The translations under genes and the position numbers were made by a program. Of a stretch of 64,000 nucleotides of DNA, positions 1-9,506 are shown in pieces. This DNA is from Pleomorphomonas sp. GTDB taxonomy: Bacteria > Pseudomonadota > Alphaproteobacteria > Rhizobiales > Pleomorphomonadaceae. Every line of letters starts with the position of its first letter. Positions within the stretch are counted from its first letter, which is position 1. The stretch lies in the NCBI GenBank assembly GCA_029976075.1, contig JARKNW010000040.1:1-64000 (forward strand), read 5' to 3'. The notes below the pieces were generated by a model. The model saw only the letters and a list, made by a program, of their open reading frames with translations, was not told the DNA's origin and did no database searches.

Positions 1-1893
1 GTAGCGCTCGCCTTCTCTCGAGAATTCGAGCTTGGTGGCTTCGATGATCAGGCCAAGCTCACGAAGCGACTCTTCGATATTGGCGATGGCCGTCTGCGTG
101 TGGCCGAGCGTCGCCTTGGTGTCGTTGGCGAGCTTCTTCACCTCACCCGCCACCACGCCGAAGCCTCGGCCGGCATCGCCGGCGCGCGCCGCCTCGATGG
201 TGGCATTGAGGGCGAGCAGGTTGGTCTGACCGGTGATGTTGTCGATGACCGAGACGACCTGCCGCAGGGCAACAAGTGCCTCGTTGAGGCCTCCGAAACG
301 GGCGGCCAGCGCCTCGGTGTTGGACGGTCCGCCACTATTGTCCGAACGAGATCCGACCATTGCAGCCCGGATTCCCGACATGACTTCGCCAACGTTGGAG
401 ATCTCGGAAAGCGTGCTCTCGACCTTGGAAGATGTCTCGAGATAGTCCGATATCTTTTCAATGACGCCCGTTCGCAGTCGGTTGAGGATTTCAACCCGCT
501 TCAGCCGGTTGCGCGTGAAGTAGTTGACGAAGCGGGCATAATGGATCGCAAAGTTATCAAGGTACTCGTCGCGATAGTCTTCGTGCACATCGGCGAAGAA
601 CACGACCGCCGAGAGTGTCTGGTTGATGTTGATGCCGAACAACTCGCCATAGGTGGAAAATCCGGCCACCGGTGCTGGCCAGATGCCGCCCGTTCGCGAC
701 AGCGCCTGCGCATTGGACAACCGCCGAAGGATGCAGTCGTTCATGAGTACGCCGACCGGCTTCGGCTTGCCGTGCAGATAGTGATCGACGTCGGTGCGAG
801 TCTGCTCGAGAAAATCGGTCTCTTCCAGAAGTGTCAGTTCGTCGCCGGGGCCGATGTCGCAGTAAAAATAGAATACCTCGTTCTCGAGGTCTATCTTCGC
901 CACCGAGCGGACGAACAGTTCGTTGCCCAGTTCAATGCCGAATGCCTTGCCCTTCAGCGCCGCTTGCAGTTTTGCCGGCTCGACCTTCAGGGCTGTCGAA
1001 AGGGCTTTGACCAAGGAGACGACCTTGCCGCTTTTCTCGTCAATGACAGCGCTCACCGACCGGCGGTCCGGGTCGGCGTCGACGACAACAAAGCTCGGAC
1101 CGATCTTCCTGAAGTTCTGACTCTTCATGACGCCGTAGCGCTGCCCTGGAGCCATCCTGACGAAGCCAACGACAGCGTGATCCTTGACGATCTGGTGGCC
1201 ATCGAACAGCAGCGTCTCGCTGAAGGTCAGCGCGTCACCGGCTGAGCCGCCGATGAACAGGCAGGGGAAGCGACCGGTTTCATAGATCGCCTCCATGAAG
1301 TAGCTCTCGGACATCGACAATCCGTCGACGAACGTCAGAGCGAAGGTCGATCTGGCGTCCAGATACATGTTCGGCTTGACGTTGTTGAGCGCGGATACGA
1401 TCTTGGCGATGCGCGCGCCGTGCGAGACGGTTGACCGGCCGGCTCGCAAGTCTTGCGAGGAAAGCGGGACCGAGAACACCTCGACCTTCTCGATCAGCGC
1501 CGGTGAGAATACCTGCAAGACTATGTTCTGCCAGCTGCCGTCAGTGTCGCAGTAGATCTTCTCGCCGCTTCTGGCGCAAAGCTCGCCGGCAGTCGTTGTC
1601 GCCACGATCTCCGATGAAGGCGCCAGCGATTTGATCTTCCGGGTTACACTGCCGAAGTCCACTTTCGGCGAGACGAACGCAAGAACCAGACTGGCCGGCC
1701 GACCATCAAACAGAAAGTCGTTCGGGCTGATGCCCAAGAGGGCTGCATCCGCGCGCAAAATCCGCAAGGGTTCGGTTTTGGAAACTGTCGCTTGAGCTTG
1801 AGTGCCCGTCTGACTGGTTTCAGTGGCTACGACATCAACTTCGAGCGGCTCTCCGCTCGTGCGCCTCGACAGGATCTTGTCGAACAGCCCCAT
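1..1893 (-). CDS. FIST-domain methyl-accepting chemotaxis protein (3' end outside window)
   Basis: The frame reads without a stop from an ATG at 1893 to the left edge, giving 631 visible residues, so the C-terminus is missing. The start follows GGAGG with good spacing. Residues about 50-240 look like a FIST N-terminal domain and about 250-385 like FIST_C (motifs such as [10 protein letters not shown] and [13 protein letters not shown]). From about residue 450 there is a chemoreceptor signalling region, whose hairpin tip reads [20 protein letters not shown] near residue 558. I see no signal peptide and no membrane helix, so it should be a cytoplasmic receptor that senses a small ligand and acts on a CheA/CheW complex. 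FIST is a known intracellular sensor domain; the ligand here is unknown. The gene is divergent from pbpC across an AT-rich gap and no chemotaxis operon is next to it. Confidence 0.85.
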   Translation of the reverse strand, partial: MGLFDKILSRRTSGEPLEVDVVATETSQTGTQAQATVSKTEPLRILRADAALLGISPNDFLFDGRPASLVLAFVSPKVDFGSVTRKIKSLAPSSEIVATTTAGELCARSGEKIYCDTDGSWQNIVLQVFSPALIEKVEVFSVPLSSQDLRAGRSTVSHGARIAKIVSALNNVKPNMYLDARSTFALTFVDGLSMSESYFMEAIYETGRFPCLFIGGSAGDALTFSETLLFDGHQIVKDHAVVGFVRMAPGQRYGVMKSQNFRKIGPSFVVVDADPDRRSVSAVIDEKSGKVVSLVKALSTALKVEPAKLQAALKGKAFGIELGNELFVRSVAKIDLENEVFYFYCDIGPGDELTLLEETDFLEQTRTDVDHYLHGKPKPVGVLMNDCILRRLSNAQALSRTGGIWPAPVAGFSTYGELFGININQTLSAVVFFADVHEDYRDEYLDNFAIHYARFVNYFTRNRLKRVEILNRLRTGVIEKISDYLETSSKVESTLSEISNVGEVMSGIRAAMVGSRSDNSGGPSNTEALAARFGGLNEALVALRQVVSVIDNITGQTNLLALNATIEAARAGDAGRGFGVVAGEVKKLANDTKATLGHTQTAIANIEESLRELGLIIEATKLEFSREGERY

Positions 1894-2355
1894 TTTTATC
1901 CTCCAGAGTTCAGCACCCGCCCGCTTCTCTCCTTCTTTGCTTCTAAGCTCCGTCTGTTAACTTTGTACTATTGTCGGCGTGTATTGTTTAGTTCTCGTGT
2001 TGTTTTCTCGGTCTATTATTGTTTGTGTTTGCAGGTTTGAACTTTAGTATATTCAAAATGCGCGCGTGTATTTTATTGTCTAAAATTAGTATGACAAATT
2101 ATTCTATGAATTATCATGGAACAGGTCATAAACGAAATATGTTTCATATATTGTACGCTGCATATCTGGAGGTGAGTAATTACCCTATTCTGCCGATGGT
2201 TGTTAAGCGTTCGCGTAAAACTGGTGGGCCAATGCTGGCGAGTCCTTTCGCTACGCATTGGCCGCGCTTTAACGCCGGGTGTTCACCTCGCGTATTGGGT
2301 TCTCGCGGCATTCGCCGTCATGGGGTAGCATCGCATTTCAGCGGGAGAGGAACAC
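1894..2355. other. AT-rich divergent intergenic region
   Basis: This 462-base gap lies between the FIST chemoreceptor (leftward) and pbpC (rightward). The part from about 1950 to 2200 is much richer in A and T than the rest of the window, so it probably holds both promoters. The short open frames here lack ribosome sites and coding character. A 7-base inverted repeat (CCAATGC / GCATTGG) lies at about 2228-2260. I see no RNA gene. Confidence 0.5.
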
Positions 2356-4428
2356 GTGGCTGGTCGGCGTTGCGCACTCGTGGTGATGGCGGTGGTGGTG
2401 GCGGTCCTTGCTGGAGGTGCGTCAGCCTTGATCGGCTTCATGCGACTGGTCGACGCGACGCCACCTGTCGATCTGTTTGCCCCGACATCGCAGGTCGTGA
2501 CAGCCCGCGGTGGTGAAATCTTGCGCGCTTACACGGTAAGCGACGGGTTGTGGCGCCTGCCTGTCGATCCTGCCCGCGTTGATCCCGCGTACGTGAAGAT
2601 GTTGCTCGCAACAGAGGACCGTCGCTTTCGCGATCATGTGGGCGTCGATCCGCAGGCTCTTGTCCGTGCCGGTTGGCAACTCGTGTCTCACGGTCGCATC
2701 ATTTCCGGCGGGTCGACCCTGACCATGCAGGTCGTCCGCCTTTCGGAGCGTCTGCACACCCGATCCCCAAGCGGCAAGTTTGGCCAGATCGTCAAGGCGC
2801 TGGCCCTGGAACGCTTTGCCAGCAAGGACGACATTCTGGCCGCCTATCTCAGCCTCGCACCATTCGGCGGCAACATCGAGGGGGTTCGATCCGCCTCGCT
2901 TGCCTGGTTCGGCAAGGAGCCGTTGCGCCTGACGCCGGCCGAGGCAGCTTTTCTCGTCGCCTTGCCGCAGGCGCCCGAGGCTCGTCGTCCCGATCGCTAT
3001 GCCGGTGCGGCCAAGGCGGCGCGCGATCGCATCCTGAGGCGTGCCGTCGATCGCGGTGTTCTTTCGCGCTCCGATGCCGACGCAGCCATCGCCGAACCCG
3101 TTCCTACCCGGCGACGCGATTTCCCACTGCTCGCCGCTCATGCCGCCGATCGAGCGATAGCGGCCACTCCAAAACAGGGCGAGATCCGTCTCAGCCTCGA
3201 CAGCAAGCTGCAAGCCTCGCTTGAGGGGCTCGCGGCCGAGCGGGCAAGTGCCATCGGCCCGAACGTTTCCGTGGCCATCATGGTGGCCGAGGAAGCGAGC
3301 GGCGAGGTTCTGGCGTCCGTCGGATCGGCCGGGCTGTTTGAAGAGAGGCGGGCAGGCTCCATCGATATGACGCGGGCGGTTCGTTCGCCCGGTTCGACGC
3401 TGAAGCCTTTCATCTACGGCCTTGCCTTCGAGGCGGGAATTGCCCACCCCGAAACCCTCGTGGAAGATCGGCCAACCGCTTTTTCCGGCTATACGCCCAA
3501 CAACTTCGACAAGACCTTTCGTGGCACCGTAACGGTGCGGCAGGCGCTTTCGGAAAGCCTCAATGTGCCGGCTATCCAGACGTTGGAACTGGTGGGGCCG
3601 GCGCGGCTCGTCTCGCGCTTCCGCCGAGCGGGCGTCGAGGCGAAACTGCCGGATATGGCGCCGGCCAATCTCGCGGTTGGTCTAGGCGGCGTCGGACTGA
3701 CGCTCAACGATCTGACCACGCTCTATACGGCTCTTGCCCGCGGCGGCCGGCCGATAGCCCTTCACGAGCGGGTAGATGCCGTCGGCCCGGCCGAGCCGCC
3801 CAAGCCCTTGATGGACGAAAGGGCCGCCGCCTATGTCACGGATATCCTGGCTGGCCCGCTTGGTGCGGCCAAGGGAGATGTGCGCGTTGCCATCAAGACT
3901 GGCACTTCCTATGGCTATCGCGATGCTTGGGCGATGGGCTACGATGGGCGTTATGTGGTCGGCGTCTGGGTAGGGCGCCCTGACGGAGCTCCGTTACCCG
4001 GCCTGATGGGCGTCGATGTCGCCGTTCCGATCCTTGCCGATACCTTCGTTCGTGCCGGAGGGACAACGCGGCTGCCACCAGATCCGCCCGGTCTTCTCAA
4101 GGTTGCCAACGCAGACCTACCGCCGCCTCTCCAAAGGCTGCGCGGCGCGCGTGCGGCGGTGGCCGCGAGGGATGCCGGGCCCGAGATTGCCTATCCGCCG
4201 ACCGGCGCCCACGTCGACCTCGGGTTTCGCGCCGGGTCGCCGCAACCGCTTGCGCTCAAGGTTCGCAATGGCAAGGGGCCATTCACCTGGCTTGCCGACG
4301 GAGCACCCGTGGCGCAAGAGCCTTGGGCGCGACAGTTCAGCTATTTCCCCAAGGGCGCAGGATTCGTGACGCTTTCGGTCATAGACGGCGAGGGTAGGGC
4401 AGACAGGGTCACCGTTTTCGTGGAATGA
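2356..4428 (+). CDS. pbpC: Penicillin-binding protein 1C (bifunctional transglycosylase/transpeptidase)
   Basis: A class A penicillin-binding protein of 690 residues that polymerises and cross-links peptidoglycan in the periplasm. It starts at GTG 2356 behind GGGAGAGG. Residues 5-30 form an N-terminal membrane anchor. The GT51 transglycosylase domain has EDRRFRDHVG (catalytic Glu 87), GGSTLTMQ and the NxxxFG-like segment APFGGNIEG. The transpeptidase domain has S347-T-L-K350, the SLN motif and KTGTSYG. The last 80 residues match the BiPBP_C domain typical of PbpC rather than PBP1a. In many bacteria pbpC follows an alpha-2-macroglobulin gene; here none is adjacent, and the upstream neighbour is a chemoreceptor on the other strand. 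Confidence 0.93.
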   Translation: MAGRRCALVVMAVVVAVLAGGASALIGFMRLVDATPPVDLFAPTSQVVTARGGEILRAYTVSDGLWRLPVDPARVDPAYVKMLLATEDRRFRDHVGVDPQALVRAGWQLVSHGRIISGGSTLTMQVVRLSERLHTRSPSGKFGQIVKALALERFASKDDILAAYLSLAPFGGNIEGVRSASLAWFGKEPLRLTPAEAAFLVALPQAPEARRPDRYAGAAKAARDRILRRAVDRGVLSRSDADAAIAEPVPTRRRDFPLLAAHAADRAIAATPKQGEIRLSLDSKLQASLEGLAAERASAIGPNVSVAIMVAEEASGEVLASVGSAGLFEERRAGSIDMTRAVRSPGSTLKPFIYGLAFEAGIAHPETLVEDRPTAFSGYTPNNFDKTFRGTVTVRQALSESLNVPAIQTLELVGPARLVSRFRRAGVEAKLPDMAPANLAVGLGGVGLTLNDLTTLYTALARGGRPIALHERVDAVGPAEPPKPLMDERAAAYVTDILAGPLGAAKGDVRVAIKTGTSYGYRDAWAMGYDGRYVVGVWVGRPDGAPLPGLMGVDVAVPILADTFVRAGGTTRLPPDPPGLLKVANADLPPPLQRLRGARAAVAARDAGPEIAYPPTGAHVDLGFRAGSPQPLALKVRNGKGPFTWLADGAPVAQEPWARQFSYFPKGAGFVTLSVIDGEGRADRVTVFVE

Positions 4429-4510
4429 GCCCTTCTCATGGTGGCGGGAGCTTGCGTTCTTGGTGACGGAGGGGCATGCCCCTATCCGTTCATTTACGGA
4501 AGGTAGGGCG

Positions 4511-5875
4511 ATGACCAGAAAAGAACGTGTAGCGCTGGTGTCGCTCGCTGCCAGCATAAGCCTCACGGTCGCCAAACTGGCCATCGGTCTGATGATCGGC
4601 TCTCTTGCTCTCGTCACCGACGCGCTGCATTCGGGGACAGATGCCATTGCCACGCTGGTGACTTTCCTGGCGGTGCGTTTCGCGGACAAACCGGCCGACG
4701 ACGATCACCCCTACGGTCACGGCAAATACGAGGATCTCGCTGCGCTTGGCGAAGGAACGCTGCTTCTGGTTCTGGCCGGCGGCGTTGCGGTGGAAGCGTG
4801 GAATCGCTTTGCCGGTGCGGCAGAACCGCCATCGGTCAACACCGTCGCCTTTGCCGTGTTGGGCGTCGAGATCATCATCAACCTTTGGCGCGCCCAGGCG
4901 TTGCACAAGGCGGCCGTCGAGACCGGCAGCCGGGCGCTTGCCGCTGATGCCATGCACTTCCTGTCGGACGTCGCGTCGTCGGCCATCGTCATCGTCGGCT
5001 TCGTCGCGACGATCTATGGTGCCGATTGGGCCGACTCGGTGACCGCTGCCGCCATCGCTCTTTTCATCGGCTGGCTTGGTCTCAGGATGATCCGCCGTAC
5101 CGCTGACGAGCTTACCGACCGGGTTTCCCCGACCATTGCACGCACGCTTCGTCGGCTGCTCATGGATCTTCCCGGTATCGTCGCCATCGACCAGTTGAGA
5201 GTGCGGACCGTCGGCCCCAGGCATTTTGTCGACATCTCGGCCGGTGTGCCCCGCACGTTCAGCCTGGGGGAGACCGCGACGGTCAAGCGAGCGATGGTGA
5301 ATACCATTTTGGCGGAAATCTCGGATGCCGAGGCGACCGTCAGCCTGACACCGATGCCGATTGACGACGAGAGCTTGCGGGAGCGGGTGTTTCTCGCGGC
5401 CTCGCGCGAGCGCATTCCCATTCACCACATCACCATCCAGCATCTCGGCGATCGTCTCTCGGTGTCGCTCGACTGCGAGGTTGATGGAGCCATGCCGCTC
5501 GGGGAAGCGCATGACGTGGCGAGCCGTCTCGAAGCGGCCATCCGCGCCGAGATTGGCGCCGAGATCGAGGTGGAAACGCACCTCGAGCCGCTTTACCCCG
5601 ACTTAATCCCCGGTGCGAAGCTACCGGATGATCAGGTCGCCGCCTACGCCGCCGTTCTGGCGGACGCGGCGGCAAGGAACGGCGTCTCGGACGTTCACAA
5701 TGTCCGCGTCCGCGAAATCGATGATGGCGTGTTCGTCGCGTTTCACTGCCGCTTCCCGCCAGCGCTCGCCGCCGTGGAAGTGCATCGCCGCGCCGATGCG
5801 GTGGAACGGATGGCCCGACTGGCCTTTCCCGAGATCCGTCGCATCGTCAGCCACCCCGAGCCAATCAGGGAATGA
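4511..5875 (+). CDS. Cation diffusion facilitator (CDF) metal exporter with extended C-terminus
   Basis: A 454-residue inner-membrane metal/proton antiporter of the CDF family. The ATG at 4511 is chosen because GGAAGG lies upstream and the protein then begins MTRKERVALVSL directly before the first helix; in-frame starts further up add unrelated residues. The six-helix domain covers about 1-205. The metal-site motifs are HSGTD in TM2 and HFLSD in TM5, an HxxxD/HxxxD arrangement usual in zinc transporters, plus the family motif HPYGHGKYE. The rest is about 240 residues, far longer than the usual 80-90, and appears to contain three successive alpha/beta units (about 210-290, 300-375, 380-454) resembling the ZT_dimer fold. 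Metal specificity is inferred, not shown. Confidence 0.88.
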   Translation: MTRKERVALVSLAASISLTVAKLAIGLMIGSLALVTDALHSGTDAIATLVTFLAVRFADKPADDDHPYGHGKYEDLAALGEGTLLLVLAGGVAVEAWNRFAGAAEPPSVNTVAFAVLGVEIIINLWRAQALHKAAVETGSRALAADAMHFLSDVASSAIVIVGFVATIYGADWADSVTAAAIALFIGWLGLRMIRRTADELTDRVSPTIARTLRRLLMDLPGIVAIDQLRVRTVGPRHFVDISAGVPRTFSLGETATVKRAMVNTILAEISDAEATVSLTPMPIDDESLRERVFLAASRERIPIHHITIQHLGDRLSVSLDCEVDGAMPLGEAHDVASRLEAAIRAEIGAEIEVETHLEPLYPDLIPGAKLPDDQVAAYAAVLADAAARNGVSDVHNVRVREIDDGVFVAFHCRFPPALAAVEVHRRADAVERMARLAFPEIRRIVSHPEPIRE

Positions 5876-5920
5876 CGGCGCGCCGTCCTCCTGCCGCGAA
5901 CGGGGATTGCAGCGATTAGG

Positions 5921-5948
5921 GGAGGTGGGGGCCGGGGACCACACCTCC
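5921..5948. terminator. Weak hairpin between convergent genes
   Basis: GGAGGTG (5921-5927) and CACCTCC (5942-5948) form a 7-bp stem around a 14-base loop in the 91-base gap between the ends of the CDF gene and kdsD. There is no clear T-run on either side. It could act as a modest bidirectional terminator. Confidence 0.3.
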
Positions 5949-5966
5949 GCTTTCTGATGGATCCCG

Positions 5967-6974
5967 TCAGGCCACGCCGATGCGCAGCAGATCGAGGGTA
6001 TGCAGAACGCCGATCGGCTTCTGGTTCTCGACCACGAAGAGCACCGAAATCTTGCGGTTCTGCAGAAGATCGAGCGCTTCGGCGGCAAAGAGCTGCGGCG
6101 ATACGGTGACGGGCTTGCGCGTCATGACGTCCGTCACCGGTGTTTCCAGCTTGGCAGCGCTCAGCTGCGGGCCGAGGTCGGAATGCACGAAGCGACGGAG
6201 GTCGCCGTCGGTGACGACGCCAACCAGATGCCCGTCGTGGCCGGTGACGCCGACGACGCCGAAACCGCCGGAACTGATCGCCAGGATGGCCTCGGTCATC
6301 TTGCAATCATCGCCGATGAGCGGCAGGCGGTCGGTATGCATGATTTCCGAAACGCGCCGAAGTTGCGAGCCGAGCTTGCCGCCGGGGTGAACGATATGGA
6401 AGTCGGCTTCCGAAAAGCCTTTCCTGACCATCACGCCCATGGCAATGGCGTCGCCAATGGCAAGCTGCAGCACGGTCGACGTCGTCGGGGCGAGGTTGTG
6501 GGGGCAGGCTTCGCGCACCCGCGGCAAGATAAGCGCCACGTCGGCAGCCGCGGCCAGCGTCGACTCGGCGCCGGCTGTCAGAGCGATCACCGGGACATCG
6601 AAACGCTTGGCGAAGGCCAGGACCACCGCAAGTTCCGTGGTTTCGCCCGACCAGGACAGTGCCAGAATGACGTCGGTTCCGTCGACCATGCCGAGGTCGC
6701 CGTGCCCGGCCTCGGTGGGGTGGACGTAATAAGCGGGCGTTCCTGTCGAAGAGAAGGTTGCCGCAAGTTTGCGGGCAATGTGTCCGCTCTTGCCTATACC
6801 GGTGACGATGAGCCGGCCCTTGCCGTCGGCGATGATGCCTATCGCCTTGTCGATGGCGTCGCCCAGCGGTCCGTGCAGTGCGGCCTCCTCGAGGGCGGTG
6901 ACGCCGGTCCGGGTTATTTCGATGGCATGCAGCGCCGCCGCGAGGGCGGGCTGGGGAAGCGGGCTATCTGTCAT
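5967..6974 (-). CDS. kdsD: Arabinose-5-phosphate isomerase, KpsF/GutQ family
   Basis: A 335-residue isomerase that converts ribulose-5-phosphate to arabinose-5-phosphate, the first step towards KDO for lipopolysaccharide. The N-terminal half is a SIS sugar-phosphate isomerase domain with VTGIGKSGHIARK near residue 60, HPTEAGHGDLG, and LSWSGETTE. The C-terminal third (about 205-330) holds two CBS domains, seen in MHTDRLPLI and DVMTRKPVTV. The length is normal for KdsD. The gene is divergent from ntrY, with a gap of about 180 bases that must carry both promoters. No other LPS gene is adjacent. Confidence 0.92.
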   Translation of the reverse strand: MTDSPLPQPALAAALHAIEITRTGVTALEEAALHGPLGDAIDKAIGIIADGKGRLIVTGIGKSGHIARKLAATFSSTGTPAYYVHPTEAGHGDLGMVDGTDVILALSWSGETTELAVVLAFAKRFDVPVIALTAGAESTLAAAADVALILPRVREACPHNLAPTTSTVLQLAIGDAIAMGVMVRKGFSEADFHIVHPGGKLGSQLRRVSEIMHTDRLPLIGDDCKMTEAILAISSGGFGVVGVTGHDGHLVGVVTDGDLRRFVHSDLGPQLSAAKLETPVTDVMTRKPVTVSPQLFAAEALDLLQNRKISVLFVVENQKPIGVLHTLDLLRIGVA

Positions 6975-7151
6975 CTCAGCTTGAATCCGCGTTTATTGGC
7001 TGGTCGCCTTGTTAGTTCATTACGGCTGGATGTAAAGCGAGCCTTGTGGCGGCAGCGGGACAAAAAGAGGCAATTTGCGCTTTTGCACGTGGTTTTCGTC
7101 AAGAAGCCGTAATCGTGATAGACGGCTCGGACAGTGCAATGGAGACAGGCG

Positions 7152-9392
7152 ATGGAGGAGTTGTCGGTTGGTCAGGTTGAGGTTGCCGCAAAGCCAATAG
7201 CGATGAAGGACGTTTATGCCGAGGGGCGGGGACGGCGGCTCGCCGGCCTCGTGCTGGTGGCGATCGCCACGCTGTTCTCGCTTGGCACTTTTGCCCTGAT
7301 TTCCAATCTCCTGCCGGTGCAACCGACCACCGATATCGTGCGTGGCGCGCTGGTGATCGATGGCCTGCTGCTGGCCTCCATGGTCTTCATGGTCGGTCAG
7401 GAGGTTTGGAGGCTGGGCCGGGCGTGGTTCGAGGGGCGTGCGGCGGCTCGTCTGCATCTGCGCGTGGTGGCGCTGTTTGCGTTCATTGCCGCCCTGCCTG
7501 CCGTCATGGTGGCGGTGGCGTTCACCGTCTCGCTCAACCAGGGTTTCGACCACTGGTTCGAATCGCGGACGCGGCAGGTTGTCGATAATGTGCTGACCGT
7601 GGCGAGCGCCTACATGCAGGAGCATGCCAGAGTACTTCGCGCCGATCTCATCAGCATCGCGACGTCGCTCGATGCGGCCAAGCCGCTCTATGACTACGAG
7701 CCGACCCGGTTCGAAAACCTCGTCCGGTTGCAGGCGTCGCTGCACGGCCTGCAGAGTGCCTATCTGCTCGACAAGGACGCCAATGTCATCCTGCGCTCCG
7801 ATATCGACCCCGACGTCAAGACGGTCATGCCGACGGTGGAGGCCATCACCGAAGCGCGCAAGGGGGTGGCCGTCCTGCTGCAACCCGGCCAGTCCAACCA
7901 GGTCGGCGGCCTTCTGAAGCTCAGAACCTACGACGAGACCTATCTTTATATCGTGCGCCTGCTCGACAAACAGGTGCTGGACAATTTGAAACTCGCCCGC
8001 GACAGCGCGATGGAATACCGCGAACTGGAGAACAATCGCTCGGACGTGCAGATCGGCTTCGCGATGATTTTCGGCGGCATGTCGCTGGTGTTCCTGCTGG
8101 GTGCCATGTGGGTTGGCCTGTCGTTCGCCAACTATCTGGTGGCCCCCATCCGTCACCTGATCAACGCTGCCGACCGGGTGGCGCATGGGGACCTGACCGC
8201 CGCCGTGCCCGTCGGTGCGACCTCCGACGACATTTCCAGTCTCGGCGCCTCGTTCAACAAGATGACCGTGGAGCTCAGGAGCCAGCGGCAGGAGCTGATC
8301 TCGGCCTCGGAAGAGGCGGAGCGACGGCGCCGGTTCACCGAGGCGGTGCTGTCGGGCGTTTCAGCCGGCGTGGTGGGGATATCCAATGACGGTCACGTCA
8401 CCATAGCCAATGCTTCTGCGCTGTCGCTGCTCGGCGTTGATCTGTTCAGCTTCGTCGGCCGCCTGCTGGTCGAGGAAGTGCCGGAACTGGCCCAACTTCT
8501 GGCGGCGGCCTTGCGGGACGAGGACGAAAGCAGATCTCATCAAGCCACCATCGCGCTGGTGCGCGGCGGTCACAAGAGCACGGTGTCGGTCAAGGTGACG
8601 CCCGATCGCTCGCTGGATCGTGAACATGGCTACGTGGTGACGCTGGACGATATTTCCGAGTTGGTATCCGCGCAGCGAACGTCGGCCTGGGCCGACGTTG
8701 CCCGCCGCATTGCCCATGAGATCAAGAACCCTCTGACGCCCATCCAGCTCAGCGCCGAGCGTATTCGGCGACGGTTCGGCAAGCTTGTGGCGGATGACGA
8801 CCGGCGCGTGTTCGATCAGTGCGTCGATACCATCGTGAGACAGGTGGGCGATATCGGGCGCATGGTCGATGAGTTCTCACAGTTTGCGCGCATGCCCAAG
8901 CCCACTTTCGAGGAGCGAGATCTGGGCGAATGCGTGCGCGAGGCGGTGTTCCTGCTCGGCGTCGGCCATCCGGAGATTTCCTTCGAGGCGCATCTGCCGG
9001 CAACGCCGCTGAAAGGTCACTTCGATCATCGGCTGATCAGCCAGGCGGTCGCCAATCTGGTGAAGAACGCGGTCGAGGCGATCGAAGGCCTGCCGGAAAG
9101 CGAACGAACGGGCGCTCGTGTCGATGTCTACGGCCATACCGCCAACGATTTCAACATCATCGAGGTAGTGGACACCGGAGTTGGCTTGCCGACTGCGGAG
9201 CGACACCGGCTCCTGGAGCCTTACATGACGACGCGCGAGAAGGGGACCGGCCTTGGTCTTGCCATCGTGCGCAAGATTGTCGAGGAGCACGGTGGAAGCA
9301 TCGATCTCCTGGACTCTCCGGCAGTCGCCGAAGGCGGCCGCGGAGCGATGGTCAGGATCAGTCTGCCGACCGATCCGAACAGAACGGGTTGA
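7152..9392 (+). CDS. ntrY: Nitrogen regulation sensor histidine kinase NtrY
   Basis: A membrane sensor kinase of 746 residues. The ATG at 7152 has GGAGAC six bases upstream and is preferred to one 18 bases earlier. Three N-terminal membrane helices (about 25-120) are followed by a periplasmic loop of roughly 145 residues and a fourth helix near 298. A HAMP domain (motif FANYLVAPIRHLINAADRVA), a PAS domain and a HisKA domain with [20 protein letters not shown] (phospho-acceptor His near 522) follow, then a HATPase_c with NLVKNAVEAI, DTGVGLP and GTGLGLAIVRK. NtrY is known in alphaproteobacteria to work with NtrX in nitrogen and redox control. In relatives ntrYX directly follows ntrBC; here it lies 20 kb away. 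Confidence 0.94.
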   Translation: MEELSVGQVEVAAKPIAMKDVYAEGRGRRLAGLVLVAIATLFSLGTFALISNLLPVQPTTDIVRGALVIDGLLLASMVFMVGQEVWRLGRAWFEGRAAARLHLRVVALFAFIAALPAVMVAVAFTVSLNQGFDHWFESRTRQVVDNVLTVASAYMQEHARVLRADLISIATSLDAAKPLYDYEPTRFENLVRLQASLHGLQSAYLLDKDANVILRSDIDPDVKTVMPTVEAITEARKGVAVLLQPGQSNQVGGLLKLRTYDETYLYIVRLLDKQVLDNLKLARDSAMEYRELENNRSDVQIGFAMIFGGMSLVFLLGAMWVGLSFANYLVAPIRHLINAADRVAHGDLTAAVPVGATSDDISSLGASFNKMTVELRSQRQELISASEEAERRRRFTEAVLSGVSAGVVGISNDGHVTIANASALSLLGVDLFSFVGRLLVEEVPELAQLLAAALRDEDESRSHQATIALVRGGHKSTVSVKVTPDRSLDREHGYVVTLDDISELVSAQRTSAWADVARRIAHEIKNPLTPIQLSAERIRRRFGKLVADDDRRVFDQCVDTIVRQVGDIGRMVDEFSQFARMPKPTFEERDLGECVREAVFLLGVGHPEISFEAHLPATPLKGHFDHRLISQAVANLVKNAVEAIEGLPESERTGARVDVYGHTANDFNIIEVVDTGVGLPTAERHRLLEPYMTTREKGTGLGLAIVRKIVEEHGGSIDLLDSPAVAEGGRGAMVRISLPTDPNRTG

Positions 9393-9506
9393 TTGTCGGC
9401 AGTTTGCGATCGACGGGGCTTCAGATCGTGTGACATTTATGTTACTGCCGAAGGCGTCGAGGCATGAAGACGGCCGCTCGGCGGTGGAACGGATACGCAG
9501 GAAACA

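Noticed and set aside
100-1245. A 381-codon open frame on the plus strand at the left edge
   Set aside because: It is antisense to the FIST chemoreceptor, which has clear domain motifs on the minus strand.
2019-2516. A plus-strand open frame across the AT-rich gap before pbpC
   Set aside because: It overlaps the pbpC N-terminus in another frame, has no ribosome site and no coding character.
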